Of a DNA stretch of 64,000 bases, positions 54,864 through 62,559 are shown piece by piece. Origin of the DNA: Bacillus sp. CH140a_4T (lineage in GTDB: Bacteria > Bacillota > Bacilli > Bacillales > Bacillaceae_G); the NCBI RefSeq assembly GCF_008923725.1, contig NZ_WBPF01000013.1, positions 124,001 through 188,000 of the forward strand. The letters run 5' to 3'. The position numbers were made by a program, and so were the translations under genes. Under the pieces are notes generated by a model. The model made no database searches, was not told the DNA's origin, and worked only from the letters and a program-made list of their open reading frames with translations. The number at the start of each line of letters is the position of its first letter. The first letter of the stretch is position 1.

Positions 54864-57587
54864 CTATTTCAAGTTTAATCCCTTCTTATATAATACTGGC
54901 TTTTCCTTCTTCCCCTTTTTTCCTGTTAATAAAGAACCTACTAGTAAGAAGGTCGGAATTGATGACAAACCACCAATTAACAACCAATCTCTCGCTTGTA
55001 TTGGCATTGTACTAAAGATCGGTTGTAGCGGTGGGTAATATATAACCACTAACATTAACAGTAAAGAAATGATAACCGCTCCTACTAAATACACGTTCCC
55101 AAACGGATTACGGTGGAAGATAGAATGTTCACTTCGGCAATCAAATACATGAATAAGTTGTGCAAGTACTAACGTCGCAAACGCCACAGTTTGTGCATAT
55201 TTCAGTTCATTTGGATGTTGATTATATGCAATAATAAACGCCACTAACGTCACTGCTCCAATTAGAAAGCCACGACTTATAATTTTCCAGGCAAGCCCTC
55301 TAGCAAATACCCCTTCTTTCGGATGACGCGGCGTTCTCTTCATCACGTCCCCTTCCGCCTTATCCAATCCTAATGCCATCGCCGGTAAACCGTCAGTAAC
55401 TAAGTTCACCCATAAAATTTGAATAGGAACCATCGGCAGCGGTAATGCAAGTAACATTGCAAATAGCATGACTAAAATTTCTCCTACGTTCGATGCCAAT
55501 AAATAACGAATAAACTTACGTATATTCTCGTATATATTTCTACCTTCTTTAATTGCTGATTTAATCGTAGCAAAATTATCATCTAGCAAAACAAGAGAAG
55601 AAGCTTCTTTCGCAACGTCTGTCCCTGTAATTCCCATCGCTATCCCAATATCTGCTGTTTTTATAGCCGGAGCATCATTTACTCCGTCACCTGTCATCGC
55701 TACTATATGCCCTTTATTTTGCAACGCCTTAACAATTTTTAATTTATGTTCAGGTGATACTCGAGCAAATACATACGTATCTTCTACAACACTTTCTAGT
55801 TCCTCTACATCCATATTCGCAAGTTCTACCCCTTCAACAACACGTCCACCAGGTGGTAAAACCCCTAACTGTTCCGCAATTGCCATTGCTGTCACTTTAT
55901 GATCTCCTGTAATCATCACTGTTCGAATACCAGCTTCTCTGCACTCTTTTACAGCCTGTTCTACCTCTGGTCTTGGCGGGTCAATCATTCCCTGTATCCC
56001 GACCAACATAAAATCTTTTTCAACGTCTCTTTCATGTTCAATAGAATCAGTTACTTTTAATGGCTTAAATGCAACTGCAATTGTTCGAAGCGCTTGACTA
56101 CCTAAACTATGAATAGCCGCCTGTACTTCTTTTCTATACAACTCACTTATCGGTTGTTGCTTATCCCCCCATAAAATCGTTTGGCTCATTTGCAGGAGGA
56201 CATCTGGCGCTCCCTTCGTAACAAGAAACTTTTTCCCCTCTCTATCTCGCACAATAACACTCATCATTTTTCGAGTTGAATCGAATGGAAATTCACGAAT
56301 AATTTCAAATTTCCCTTTCAGTGCCTCACGCGTTATCCCCGCTTTCATCGCTGCAGCTACTAGTGCTCCCTCAGTTGGATCTCCATCTAATACATACGCC
56401 TTTTTCTTTTGAATAATATTTGCGTTATTACATAGTGAACCAAATGTGAGTAGTTGATACAATGCTTTTGTTTTAGCTGGATCGCATTCTTTTTCACCTT
56501 TCAAAAAAGAGCCATTAGGTTCATACCCTTGACCCGTCACTTTCCATAACTCTCCACCTGACCACATATGTGTTACCATCATTTTGTTTTGCGTCATTGT
56601 TCCTGTTTTATCAGAGCATATAACAGAAGCGCATCCTAACGTTTCTACCGCTGGTAACTTCCTTACAATTGCTCTCTTTTTAATCATACGCTGTACACCA
56701 AGCGATAAAGCTACTGTAACGATTGCTGGTAATCCTTCAGGAATCGCAGCAACAGCTAGTGACACTCCTGCTAAAAACATATGATACACTTCATTCCCTT
56801 GATACACACCGGCTAATACGACAAGCGCTGTCAAAATAAGAGCCACAATAATTAATATTTTCCCGAGTTGCTCTAATCTTCTTTGCAGTGGTGTTTCCAT
56901 TTGCTCTGCATTTTGTAACATATTTGCAATTTGGCCCATCGCTGTATTCATACCAGTTGCTACAACGACCCCTGTTCCAGCTCCTCGTGTAATCATCGTA
57001 CCCATAAAAGCCATGTTTTTTTGATCACCAATTGAAACATCTTGCCCCTGCAGAGCTTCTATCTTCTTCTGCACCGGTACTGACTCTCCTGTCAAAGCTG
57101 ATTCTTCGATATATAAACTTGATGCCTCAACAAGACGTACATCCGCCCCAATACGATCACCACTAGAAAATTTAATGACATCACCTAAAACAAGTGCTTT
57201 AGACGGTGCTTTTACCCACTTTCCATTCCGCATTACAGTAACTTGTGGGGCGGCTAGCTCTTTTAAAGCTTCCAGTGACTTTTCAGCCTTTCTTTCTTGA
57301 AAAAAGCCAAGAATACCATTGATGATAACAATCGCAACAATCGCAATAGAATCAATGTATTCCCCTAAAAAAGCCGAAACTATTGTTGCACCAAATAAAA
57401 CAAGTACCATAAAATCTTTAAACTGCGCCAAAAATACCATCAGTGCAGAAGGCCTTTTGGCTTCATCTAATTCATTTGTACCAAATTTTTTTATTCGCCC
57501 TTCTGCTTCCTTCTCTGTAAGTCCAACCTTCACATTCGTATTCGTTCTTTCTTCCACTTCGTGTGCGCGCATTCCATACCAGTTCAT
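54864..57587 (-). CDS. yloB: P-type calcium-transporting ATPase (YloB, 907 aa)
   Basis: SERCA-like P2A cation pump in the cytoplasmic membrane, related to the B. subtilis spore calcium ATPase YloB. The N-terminal cation ATPase domain is followed by membrane helices 1-2 near 55-100, the actuator loop with ALTGESVPV, helix 4 with AAIPEGLPAIV (ion site), the phosphorylation site CSDKTGTMTQNKM near residue 335, MITGDHKVTA, GDGVNDAPAIKTADIG and the C-terminal membrane block. Full length. GGAGG sits 11 bases before the ATG. An IS607-like element lies just upstream. Confidence 0.95.
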   Translation of the reverse strand: MNWYGMRAHEVEERTNTNVKVGLTEKEAEGRIKKFGTNELDEAKRPSALMVFLAQFKDFMVLVLFGATIVSAFLGEYIDSIAIVAIVIINGILGFFQERKAEKSLEALKELAAPQVTVMRNGKWVKAPSKALVLGDVIKFSSGDRIGADVRLVEASSLYIEESALTGESVPVQKKIEALQGQDVSIGDQKNMAFMGTMITRGAGTGVVVATGMNTAMGQIANMLQNAEQMETPLQRRLEQLGKILIIVALILTALVVLAGVYQGNEVYHMFLAGVSLAVAAIPEGLPAIVTVALSLGVQRMIKKRAIVRKLPAVETLGCASVICSDKTGTMTQNKMMVTHMWSGGELWKVTGQGYEPNGSFLKGEKECDPAKTKALYQLLTFGSLCNNANIIQKKKAYVLDGDPTEGALVAAAMKAGITREALKGKFEIIREFPFDSTRKMMSVIVRDREGKKFLVTKGAPDVLLQMSQTILWGDKQQPISELYRKEVQAAIHSLGSQALRTIAVAFKPLKVTDSIEHERDVEKDFMLVGIQGMIDPPRPEVEQAVKECREAGIRTVMITGDHKVTAMAIAEQLGVLPPGGRVVEGVELANMDVEELESVVEDTYVFARVSPEHKLKIVKALQNKGHIVAMTGDGVNDAPAIKTADIGIAMGITGTDVAKEASSLVLLDDNFATIKSAIKEGRNIYENIRKFIRYLLASNVGEILVMLFAMLLALPLPMVPIQILWVNLVTDGLPAMALGLDKAEGDVMKRTPRHPKEGVFARGLAWKIISRGFLIGAVTLVAFIIAYNQHPNELKYAQTVAFATLVLAQLIHVFDCRSEHSIFHRNPFGNVYLVGAVIISLLLMLVVIYYPPLQPIFSTMPIQARDWLLIGGLSSIPTFLLVGSLLTGKKGKKEKPVLYKKGLNLK

Positions 57588-57653
57588 CCCGCTATCGACC
57601 TCCTGATTCCAGACATACTCTATTGAAAGCTTATTCAGCCTCGTCCAAAAAAA

Positions 57654-57662
57654 TGCTATAAT
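57654..57662 (+). promoter_or_regulatory. Extended -10 promoter in front of the IS genes
   Basis: TGCTATAAT, an extended -10 motif, about 40 bases upstream of the tnpA remnant and 220 bases upstream of tnpB. No good -35 box is visible at the normal distance. Confidence 0.45.
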
Positions 57663-57697
57663 TAACTTTTAGTTAGAAAGGAGCTAAATACAGTTAT

Positions 57698-57874
57698 ATA
57701 AAATATAGACCAAAAGAATTTACTGAAATAATCAATATGCCTATAAGAACTTTGCAGAGATGGGATAACAAGAGTGTATTGCCTACTTACCGAAACCCTA
57801 AAGGTAGAAGATATTATACAGATAAACATTATAAAGACTATATGGGGATTCAAGAAGAAAATACCGGAGGATGA
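57698..57874 (+). pseudogene. Remnant of IS607 serine recombinase tnpA (DNA-binding part only)
   Basis: From 57701 the frame reads KYRPKEFTEIINMPIRTLQRW and then DNKSVLPTYRNPKGRRYYT, the MerR-type helix-turn-helix of IS607 TnpA. It stops with TGA at 57872 after about 57 codons. The serine recombinase domain (about 150 residues in the family) is absent, and the codon where the family starts is ATA rather than ATG, though AAAGGAG lies upstream. A deleted, probably non-functional gene; a short DNA-binding product from an odd start cannot be excluded. Confidence 0.82.
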
Positions 57875-57880
57875 AGATTT

Positions 57881-59038
57881 ATGAAAAGAGCATATCTAAT
57901 AGAAATCCATCCGACAAAAGAACAAATAATCCAAATAAACCAGACGATTGGTGTGTGTAGATATGTTTACAACCTGTATATCTCTAAAAACAATGAGCTG
58001 TATGAAGCCGAAGGAAAGTTTCTAAGTGGGTATGACTTTTCTAAATGGTTGAATAATGTCTATACAAAAGAATGTGACCAGTGGATAAAAGGAGTATCAA
58101 GTAAAGCTGTAAAACAAGCGATTATGAATGGAGATAAAGCTTTCAAACGATTTTTTAAGGGTTTATCTAAATTCCCACGATATAAGAAAAAGAAGAAGCA
58201 AGATGTGAAGTGCTATTTTCCTAAAAACAACAAAACAGATTGGACAGTAGAAAGGCATAGAATAAAAATCCCCACAATTGGTTGGGTAAGGTTAAAAGAA
58301 TATGGATATATCCCTAAAAATGCAACTGTAAAAAGTGGCACAGTGTATCAAAGAGCAGGAAGATATTTTGTATCTGTACTTTGTGAAAGAGAAGAAGTAA
58401 GGGTAAAACCAATACTTAATAACATAGGTCTAGGGATTGATTTAGGGGTGAAGGATTTCGCTACACGTAGCGATGGTATCGTTCACGAAAACATCAACAA
58501 AACAATAAAAGTAAAAAAGATGGAAAAACGGTTAAAACGTGAACAACGCTCTTTAGCGCAAAAATATGAAAATCTAAAAAAGAGAGGTGAAAAATCTGTT
58601 ACTAATAAAAGAGCGAATATAAACAAAAATATTCTTAGAGTGCAAAAACTACACGCTCGATTAGCGAATATTCGACTAGAGTATGTAAAGTCTATTGTAA
58701 CGAATGTGGTGAAAACCAAGCCAACGTTTATTACAGTGGAAGATTTGAATGTGAAAGATATGCTGAAGAATAAACATCTATCTAAAACAATTGCCAAGCA
58801 GTCCTTTTATGCTTTTAAAATGTGGCTTTTGACGAAATGTGAGGAATATGGAATTGAATTACGTCAAGTAGAACGGTTTTATCCATCGTCAAAGTTGTGC
58901 TCATGTTGCGGTCAAAAGAAAGAGGATTTAAAGCTATCTGACCGGTTATATACATGTGAATGTGGCAATGTAATGGATAGAGATTTGAACGCAGCTTTCA
59001 ATCTTTTACAAACAAAAGAATATACAATACTAACGTAA
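57881..59038 (+). CDS. tnpB: RNA-guided nuclease TnpB of an IS607-type element (385 aa)
   Basis: TnpB proteins are RuvC-like endonucleases guided by an RNA from the element's right end, ancestral to Cas12. The N-terminal helix-turn-helix and wedge region covers 1-180. RuvC motif I is Asp187 in GIDLGVKD, motif II Glu287 in TVEDLNVKD, and motif III is DRDLNAAFN at 366-374. The zinc-finger cysteines are at 340/343 and 359/361. All catalytic residues are present and the length is normal, so the nuclease looks intact. GGAGG lies 10 bases before the ATG, inside the end of the tnpA remnant. Confidence 0.95.
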   Translation: MKRAYLIEIHPTKEQIIQINQTIGVCRYVYNLYISKNNELYEAEGKFLSGYDFSKWLNNVYTKECDQWIKGVSSKAVKQAIMNGDKAFKRFFKGLSKFPRYKKKKKQDVKCYFPKNNKTDWTVERHRIKIPTIGWVRLKEYGYIPKNATVKSGTVYQRAGRYFVSVLCEREEVRVKPILNNIGLGIDLGVKDFATRSDGIVHENINKTIKVKKMEKRLKREQRSLAQKYENLKKRGEKSVTNKRANINKNILRVQKLHARLANIRLEYVKSIVTNVVKTKPTFITVEDLNVKDMLKNKHLSKTIAKQSFYAFKMWLLTKCEEYGIELRQVERFYPSSKLCSCCGQKKEDLKLSDRLYTCECGNVMDRDLNAAFNLLQTKEYTILT

Positions 59039-59047
59039 ATAGATTGT

Positions 59048-59152
59048 ATATATGTACGGTGGGCTACATCGGAATTTACGCCTGTGGAGTGTTACAGCAA
59101 ACTGTAGTAGCGAGTAATTGGCGAGACAGGACACGTAGAAGCAGGAATACTC
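59048..59152 (+). ncRNA. Candidate omega-RNA scaffold at the right end of the IS
   Basis: Downstream of tnpB the sequence keeps the typical TnpB-element 3' end, including TACGGTGGGCTACATCGG and GTAGAAGCAGGAATAC. A five-base hairpin (TACAG-CAAA-CTGTA, 59093-59106) lies inside a longer possible stem (CCTGT 59081-59085 with ACAGG 59126-59130). In this family the RNA includes the element end plus flanking sequence as the guide; here that guide would come from the start of rqcH. Confidence 0.5.
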
Positions 59153-59196
59153 TAAGAATATACATTTGTCTATATTTTTAGTAGCAGTGTTCATTT

Positions 59197-60906
59197 ATGG
59201 CATTCGATGGATTATTTACAAGAGCAATTACACATGAAATTGCAAATTCTCTTTATACAGGAAGAGTTTCTAAGATATACCAACCTTCAAAATACGAGAT
59301 TTTATTACATATTCGAGCAAACGGAAAAAATCAAAAACTAATTCTTTCCGCTCATCCGACATATGCACGTTTACACTTAACAAATCAAAATTACGATTCA
59401 CCTTCACTTCCGCCAATGTTTTGTATGCTTCTCCGCAAGCATCTAGAAGGTGGTTTCATTGAAAAAATTGAACAAATTGATTTAGAGCGTATTATTCAAA
59501 TTACAGTTCGCAGCAGAAATGAAATTGGTGACGAATCGCTAAAAACATTAGTAATTGAAATAATGGGACGACATAGTAATATCATTTTGGTAGACACAAA
59601 AACAAACAATATTTTAGATAGCTTAAAACACGTTTCTTTAGCAGTAAACCGCCATCGAACTGTATACGCTGGAGCAGAATATGTTGCACCACCAGCACAA
59701 CATAAAATTAACCCACTTCAGATTGAAACAAATGATGAATTTATTAGACCGCTAGACTTTCTATCTGGAAACATGGATAAACAGCTTGTCGGCACCTTTA
59801 CGGGAATATCACCGTTATTCGCAAAAGAAGTAGTGAAAAAAGCAGGTATGGTAAATGAAAAAGCATTAGCGGACGCATTTTTCTCCATACAAAAACCATT
59901 ACTAACTCATACGTACTCACCAACAATGACTACTTCAAATGGGAAAGAATTCTTTTATCTTTTCCCTCTTGCACACTTGCAAGGAGAAGACAAGACATTC
60001 TCATCTGTTAGTGAATTGCTAGACCGTTTCTTTTTCGGAAAAGCAGAGCGCGATCGTGTAAAACAACAAGCTTATGATTTAGAGCGCTTTATGCAAAACG
60101 AAAAAAATAAAAATGAGAAGAAACTCATTAAACTAGAAAAAACATTACAAGATGCCGGAAAAGCAGATAAATATCAACTATTTGGAGAACTACTTACAGC
60201 TAACATGTACGCTTTGAAAAAAGGGGATAAAGATATTGAAGTCGTTAACTATTACGACGAAAATGGCGGAACTGTAAAAATTACATTAGATCCTTTAAAA
60301 ACACCATCTGACAATGCGCAACGCTATTTCCAAAAGTACCAAAAAGCGAAAAATTCAGTTGTTGTTGTAGAAGAACAAATCGAAAAAACAAATGAAGAAA
60401 TTCTATATTTTGATAGCTTACTTCAACAAATGGAAGCTGCTTCTTCAAAAGATATTGAAGAAATTCGTGAAGAATTAGCTGAAGAAGGTTATATGCGCAA
60501 TCGTAAAACGAAAAACGCAAAGAAAAAGCCTACTAAACCAGTATTGGACAAATATTTAGCTAGTGACGGAACAGAAATTTTCGTCGGTAAAAACAACAAG
60601 CAAAATGATTATTTAACAACGAAGTTTGCCCGTCGTGATGAAATTTGGTTACATACGAAAGATATCCCTGGGTCTCATGTTGTCATTCGTTCTCTTGAAC
60701 CTACCGAAGAAACTGTGTTAGAAGCTGCTAAAATCGCTGCCTATTTCAGTAAAGCAAAAGATTCTAGTTCTGTTCCTGTAGATTTCACCAAAATACGCCA
60801 TGTCAAAAAACCGAGTGGTGCAAAACTTGGTTTTGTTACGTACGACAATCAGCAAACTGTATATGTAACACCAGATGCTGATACGGTAATGAAATTAAAA
60901 GCATAA
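59197..60906 (+). CDS. rqcH: Rqc2 homologue RqcH (NFACT family, 569 aa)
   Basis: Binds stalled 50S-peptidyl-tRNA complexes and directs addition of C-terminal alanine tails that mark products for degradation; formerly called fibronectin-binding protein FbpA/YloA. The N-terminal NFACT-N domain starts [19 protein letters not shown], then a helix-hairpin-helix region, a coiled coil at about 290-440 and the NFACT-R domain from about 455 ([27 protein letters not shown], read in pieces). Complete. No clear ribosome binding site precedes the ATG, and the IS ends close upstream. Confidence 0.95.
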   Translation: MAFDGLFTRAITHEIANSLYTGRVSKIYQPSKYEILLHIRANGKNQKLILSAHPTYARLHLTNQNYDSPSLPPMFCMLLRKHLEGGFIEKIEQIDLERIIQITVRSRNEIGDESLKTLVIEIMGRHSNIILVDTKTNNILDSLKHVSLAVNRHRTVYAGAEYVAPPAQHKINPLQIETNDEFIRPLDFLSGNMDKQLVGTFTGISPLFAKEVVKKAGMVNEKALADAFFSIQKPLLTHTYSPTMTTSNGKEFFYLFPLAHLQGEDKTFSSVSELLDRFFFGKAERDRVKQQAYDLERFMQNEKNKNEKKLIKLEKTLQDAGKADKYQLFGELLTANMYALKKGDKDIEVVNYYDENGGTVKITLDPLKTPSDNAQRYFQKYQKAKNSVVVVEEQIEKTNEEILYFDSLLQQMEAASSKDIEEIREELAEEGYMRNRKTKNAKKKPTKPVLDKYLASDGTEIFVGKNNKQNDYLTTKFARRDEIWLHTKDIPGSHVVIRSLEPTEETVLEAAKIAAYFSKAKDSSSVPVDFTKIRHVKKPSGAKLGFVTYDNQQTVYVTPDADTVMKLKA

Positions 60907-60907
60907 A

Positions 60908-60944
60908 TAAAAAAATGCGTTGCTTATAAGCAACGCATTTTTTT
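60908..60944. terminator. Bidirectional terminator between rqcH and the lipoprotein gene
   Basis: Perfect stem AAAAAATGCGTTGC with GCAACGCATTTTTT around TTATAA, with T runs on both strands. It serves the convergent rqcH and lipoprotein genes. Confidence 0.92.
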
Positions 60945-60955
60945 ATTCGTTCTCA

Positions 60956-62119
60956 CTAGTTCATATACCCATTTACTAATTCATAACACCTTGCTTTTGT
61001 CATCTTATATTTTTCCTCAGCAGCTTCAATATATTTCATCGTCCCATTATTTTCATCCTTAGCAATGGCTTTTACCTTACTTTCCTTTTCTTTAATCCAT
61101 GCAACTTGTTTTGTTTTCAACGACTGAAACGCATCAGCTGACATCGTATTTTTCAATGTACTGTAGAGTTCATTTAGTTTATTATCCCACAGTTGATAAT
61201 TTCCTTCTATTTCATTTACTATGTCATTTGTTGACGTAACATTTGTATGTTTTTCTTGGTTTTCTAAAGCAGCTAACTCATTTAAAACCTTAGTTTTATC
61301 TATTGCTGATGACGTTTCTTTTTTTGAACTAGTAGACATACTAGAATCATTCCCTTTAACTGTTTCTTGCTCTTGAACAAAATCTTTTTTCGTAACCTTT
61401 TCTTGCTCTTCATCATCTACATTGTGAGTAATAACAGAGTTTTTGGCGTCGACAGCAACTACTCCGTTACTTTCTTTAAAAACATATTTTTTATTTCCCC
61501 TATTCTCTTCTCTAACAAAAGAGACATTCTTGAAACCTTGTACTCTAAGAAGTTCTTTAGCTTCTTCTTTAGTTAACTTTAAATCTACTGACGTATTTGA
61601 TGACCATCTATCCATTAACCATTTTCCATCGGTATATACGAAAATAAATTCCCACATCTCTGCTTCATTCCCCATATCATTTGCAAGAGTAAGCGTCTCA
61701 ATCTTTAAAACATCATTTTTCTGTGAATAAGTTGTCCTCACGTCCGGCTCAATATGAATCGGAAATGGTAACATATCAGTTTCCCTTGATCTATTAAATG
61801 TATCAAGCAATCCTGGAAGCTCCTTCTCCACAAACTTATCTGAAACTAGCCCCTTAACGCCTTTTTTAGCTGTACCTAAATCTCCAGGATTATTTCGGCT
61901 CCATCCATTTTCTTTTTCCATCTCACTAAATGCATTTGCTATTGCATCTACACTCTTTTTTACAATCTTTTTCGCTTCTTTTTCTGTCACTTCTGGCGCT
62001 TCATCAAGCTGTTCAATCGTTTCATTTACTTGAACTTTGTTTTCACTTTTTTCACAACCTGCTACAACTAGCATACTAGCCACCAGGCAAAATGACATTA
62101 CTTTACTTATTTTCTTCAT
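60956..62119 (-). CDS. Lipoprotein with C-terminal LprI-like (DUF1311) domain (387 aa)
   Basis: Signal peptide MKKISKVMSFCLVASMLVVAGC with a lipobox (VAGC, Cys22) anchors it outside the membrane. The middle (about 45-170) is a charged domain with WEFIFVYTDGKWLMDRW; a short stretch near 180-235 (TKEEAKELLRVQGF, VFKESNGVVAVD) resembles a PepSY-like repeat. A low-complexity serine and lysine linker (about 245-275) leads to a C-terminal helical block with WDNKLNELYSTLK and QVAWIKEKESK, matching the LprI/DUF1311 pattern. That family includes lysozyme inhibitors. I do not recognise the first domain, so the function is uncertain. Confidence 0.8.
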   Translation of the reverse strand: MKKISKVMSFCLVASMLVVAGCEKSENKVQVNETIEQLDEAPEVTEKEAKKIVKKSVDAIANAFSEMEKENGWSRNNPGDLGTAKKGVKGLVSDKFVEKELPGLLDTFNRSRETDMLPFPIHIEPDVRTTYSQKNDVLKIETLTLANDMGNEAEMWEFIFVYTDGKWLMDRWSSNTSVDLKLTKEEAKELLRVQGFKNVSFVREENRGNKKYVFKESNGVVAVDAKNSVITHNVDDEEQEKVTKKDFVQEQETVKGNDSSMSTSSKKETSSAIDKTKVLNELAALENQEKHTNVTSTNDIVNEIEGNYQLWDNKLNELYSTLKNTMSADAFQSLKTKQVAWIKEKESKVKAIAKDENNGTMKYIEAAEEKYKMTKARCYELVNGYMN

Positions 62120-62189
62120 GTACTCACAATCCTTATTCCTTCATATTCGTTACGTTTCCCTATTTTCGAGAGAAATCCAACAATTACCT

Positions 62190-62198
62190 ATTATATCA
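62190..62198 (-). promoter_or_regulatory. Extended -10 promoter for the lipoprotein gene
   Basis: TGATATAAT on the minus strand, about 70 bases upstream of the ATG. No matching -35 box, as is common for extended -10 promoters. Confidence 0.5.
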
Positions 62199-62295
62199 AC
62201 AACAACCGTATATTTATATATTTGATTTTACATTAAAACAAAGGACATACTTTCAAAATATATACTAAAAAATCTCTTATCCTTTTCTTCCATAT

Positions 62296-62334
62296 TGTCA
62301 AAAAATTGACAGTGCTATTTCTAATTTGTATAAA
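62296..62334 (+). promoter_or_regulatory. Sigma-A promoter with overlapping dyad
   Basis: TTGACA, 17-base spacer, TATAAA (62306-62334), pointing to pepP 225 bases away. The -35 box is the right arm of a perfect dyad TGTCAA-AAAA-TTGACA (62296-62311), which could be an operator. No gene lies between this promoter and pepP. Confidence 0.6.
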
Positions 62335-62443
62335 TTTTTTGACACCTTGTGTAGAAAGTGAAATTTGGATCGATATTTTTCTCATTCTCTCACTGATAAT
62401 TGAAATAATCTGTATTTCACGAGCAGCCCACCACCCACAAATA

Positions 62444-62461
62444 GCGGGCAAAATTGCCTGC
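62444..62461. promoter_or_regulatory. 18-bp dyad upstream of the sigma-54-type promoter
   Basis: GCGGGCAA and TTGCCTGC arms around AA, with one wobble position. It ends about 50 bases before the -24 box, near where enhancer-binding proteins of sigma-54 promoters bind. The 440-base gap 62120-62559 holds this dyad, the promoters listed here and nothing else I recognise. Confidence 0.4.
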
Positions 62462-62511
62462 CTACCTAAAATATATGCAACTTCTGCTATTTTTTCTCTA
62501 AAAATATTTTT

Positions 62512-62530
62512 TTGGCACGGTATTTGCTTT
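62512..62530 (+). promoter_or_regulatory. Sigma-54 (SigL) -24/-12 promoter of pepP
   Basis: TTGGCACG, four bases, TTGCTTT. This matches the consensus YTGGCACGRNNNTTGCW at every fixed base. The predicted start is near 62539, giving a 21-base leader with AGGGGG seven bases before the pepP ATG. A weak sigma-A reading (TTGGCA, 17, AATACT) overlaps it. Confidence 0.8.
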
Positions 62531-62559
62531 ATTCAATACTGTGAATAGGGGGAATTAAC

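Larger units (their letters stand above)
57655..59180 (+). mobile_element. IS607-like element with TnpB, recombinase truncated (ends approximate)
   Basis: Insertion between the calcium ATPase gene and rqcH, which are expected to be divergent neighbours. It holds a MerR-like tnpA remnant, a complete tnpB and a structured 3' end. IS607-type elements have no long inverted repeats and leave no target duplication, so I cannot fix the ends; the left end lies somewhere between about 57620 and 57680 and the right end between about 59140 and 59185. With no recombinase domain it cannot move by itself. Confidence 0.8.

Noticed and set aside
57662-57853. 63-codon minus-strand frame over the tnpA remnant
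   Set aside because: The opposite strand shows a clear MerR-type recombinase remnant; this frame has no family match.
58483-58797. 104-codon minus-strand frame inside tnpB
   Set aside because: Shadow of the RuvC-coding region of tnpB; AT-rich, hydrophobic by chance.
62233-62451. 72-codon minus-strand frame in the same gap
   Set aside because: Low-complexity, no ribosome binding site, overlaps two promoter elements.
62306-62548. 80-codon plus-strand frame upstream of pepP
   Set aside because: It starts with a TTG that is itself the -35 box of a promoter, has no ribosome binding site and covers the sigma-54 promoter. No family resemblance.
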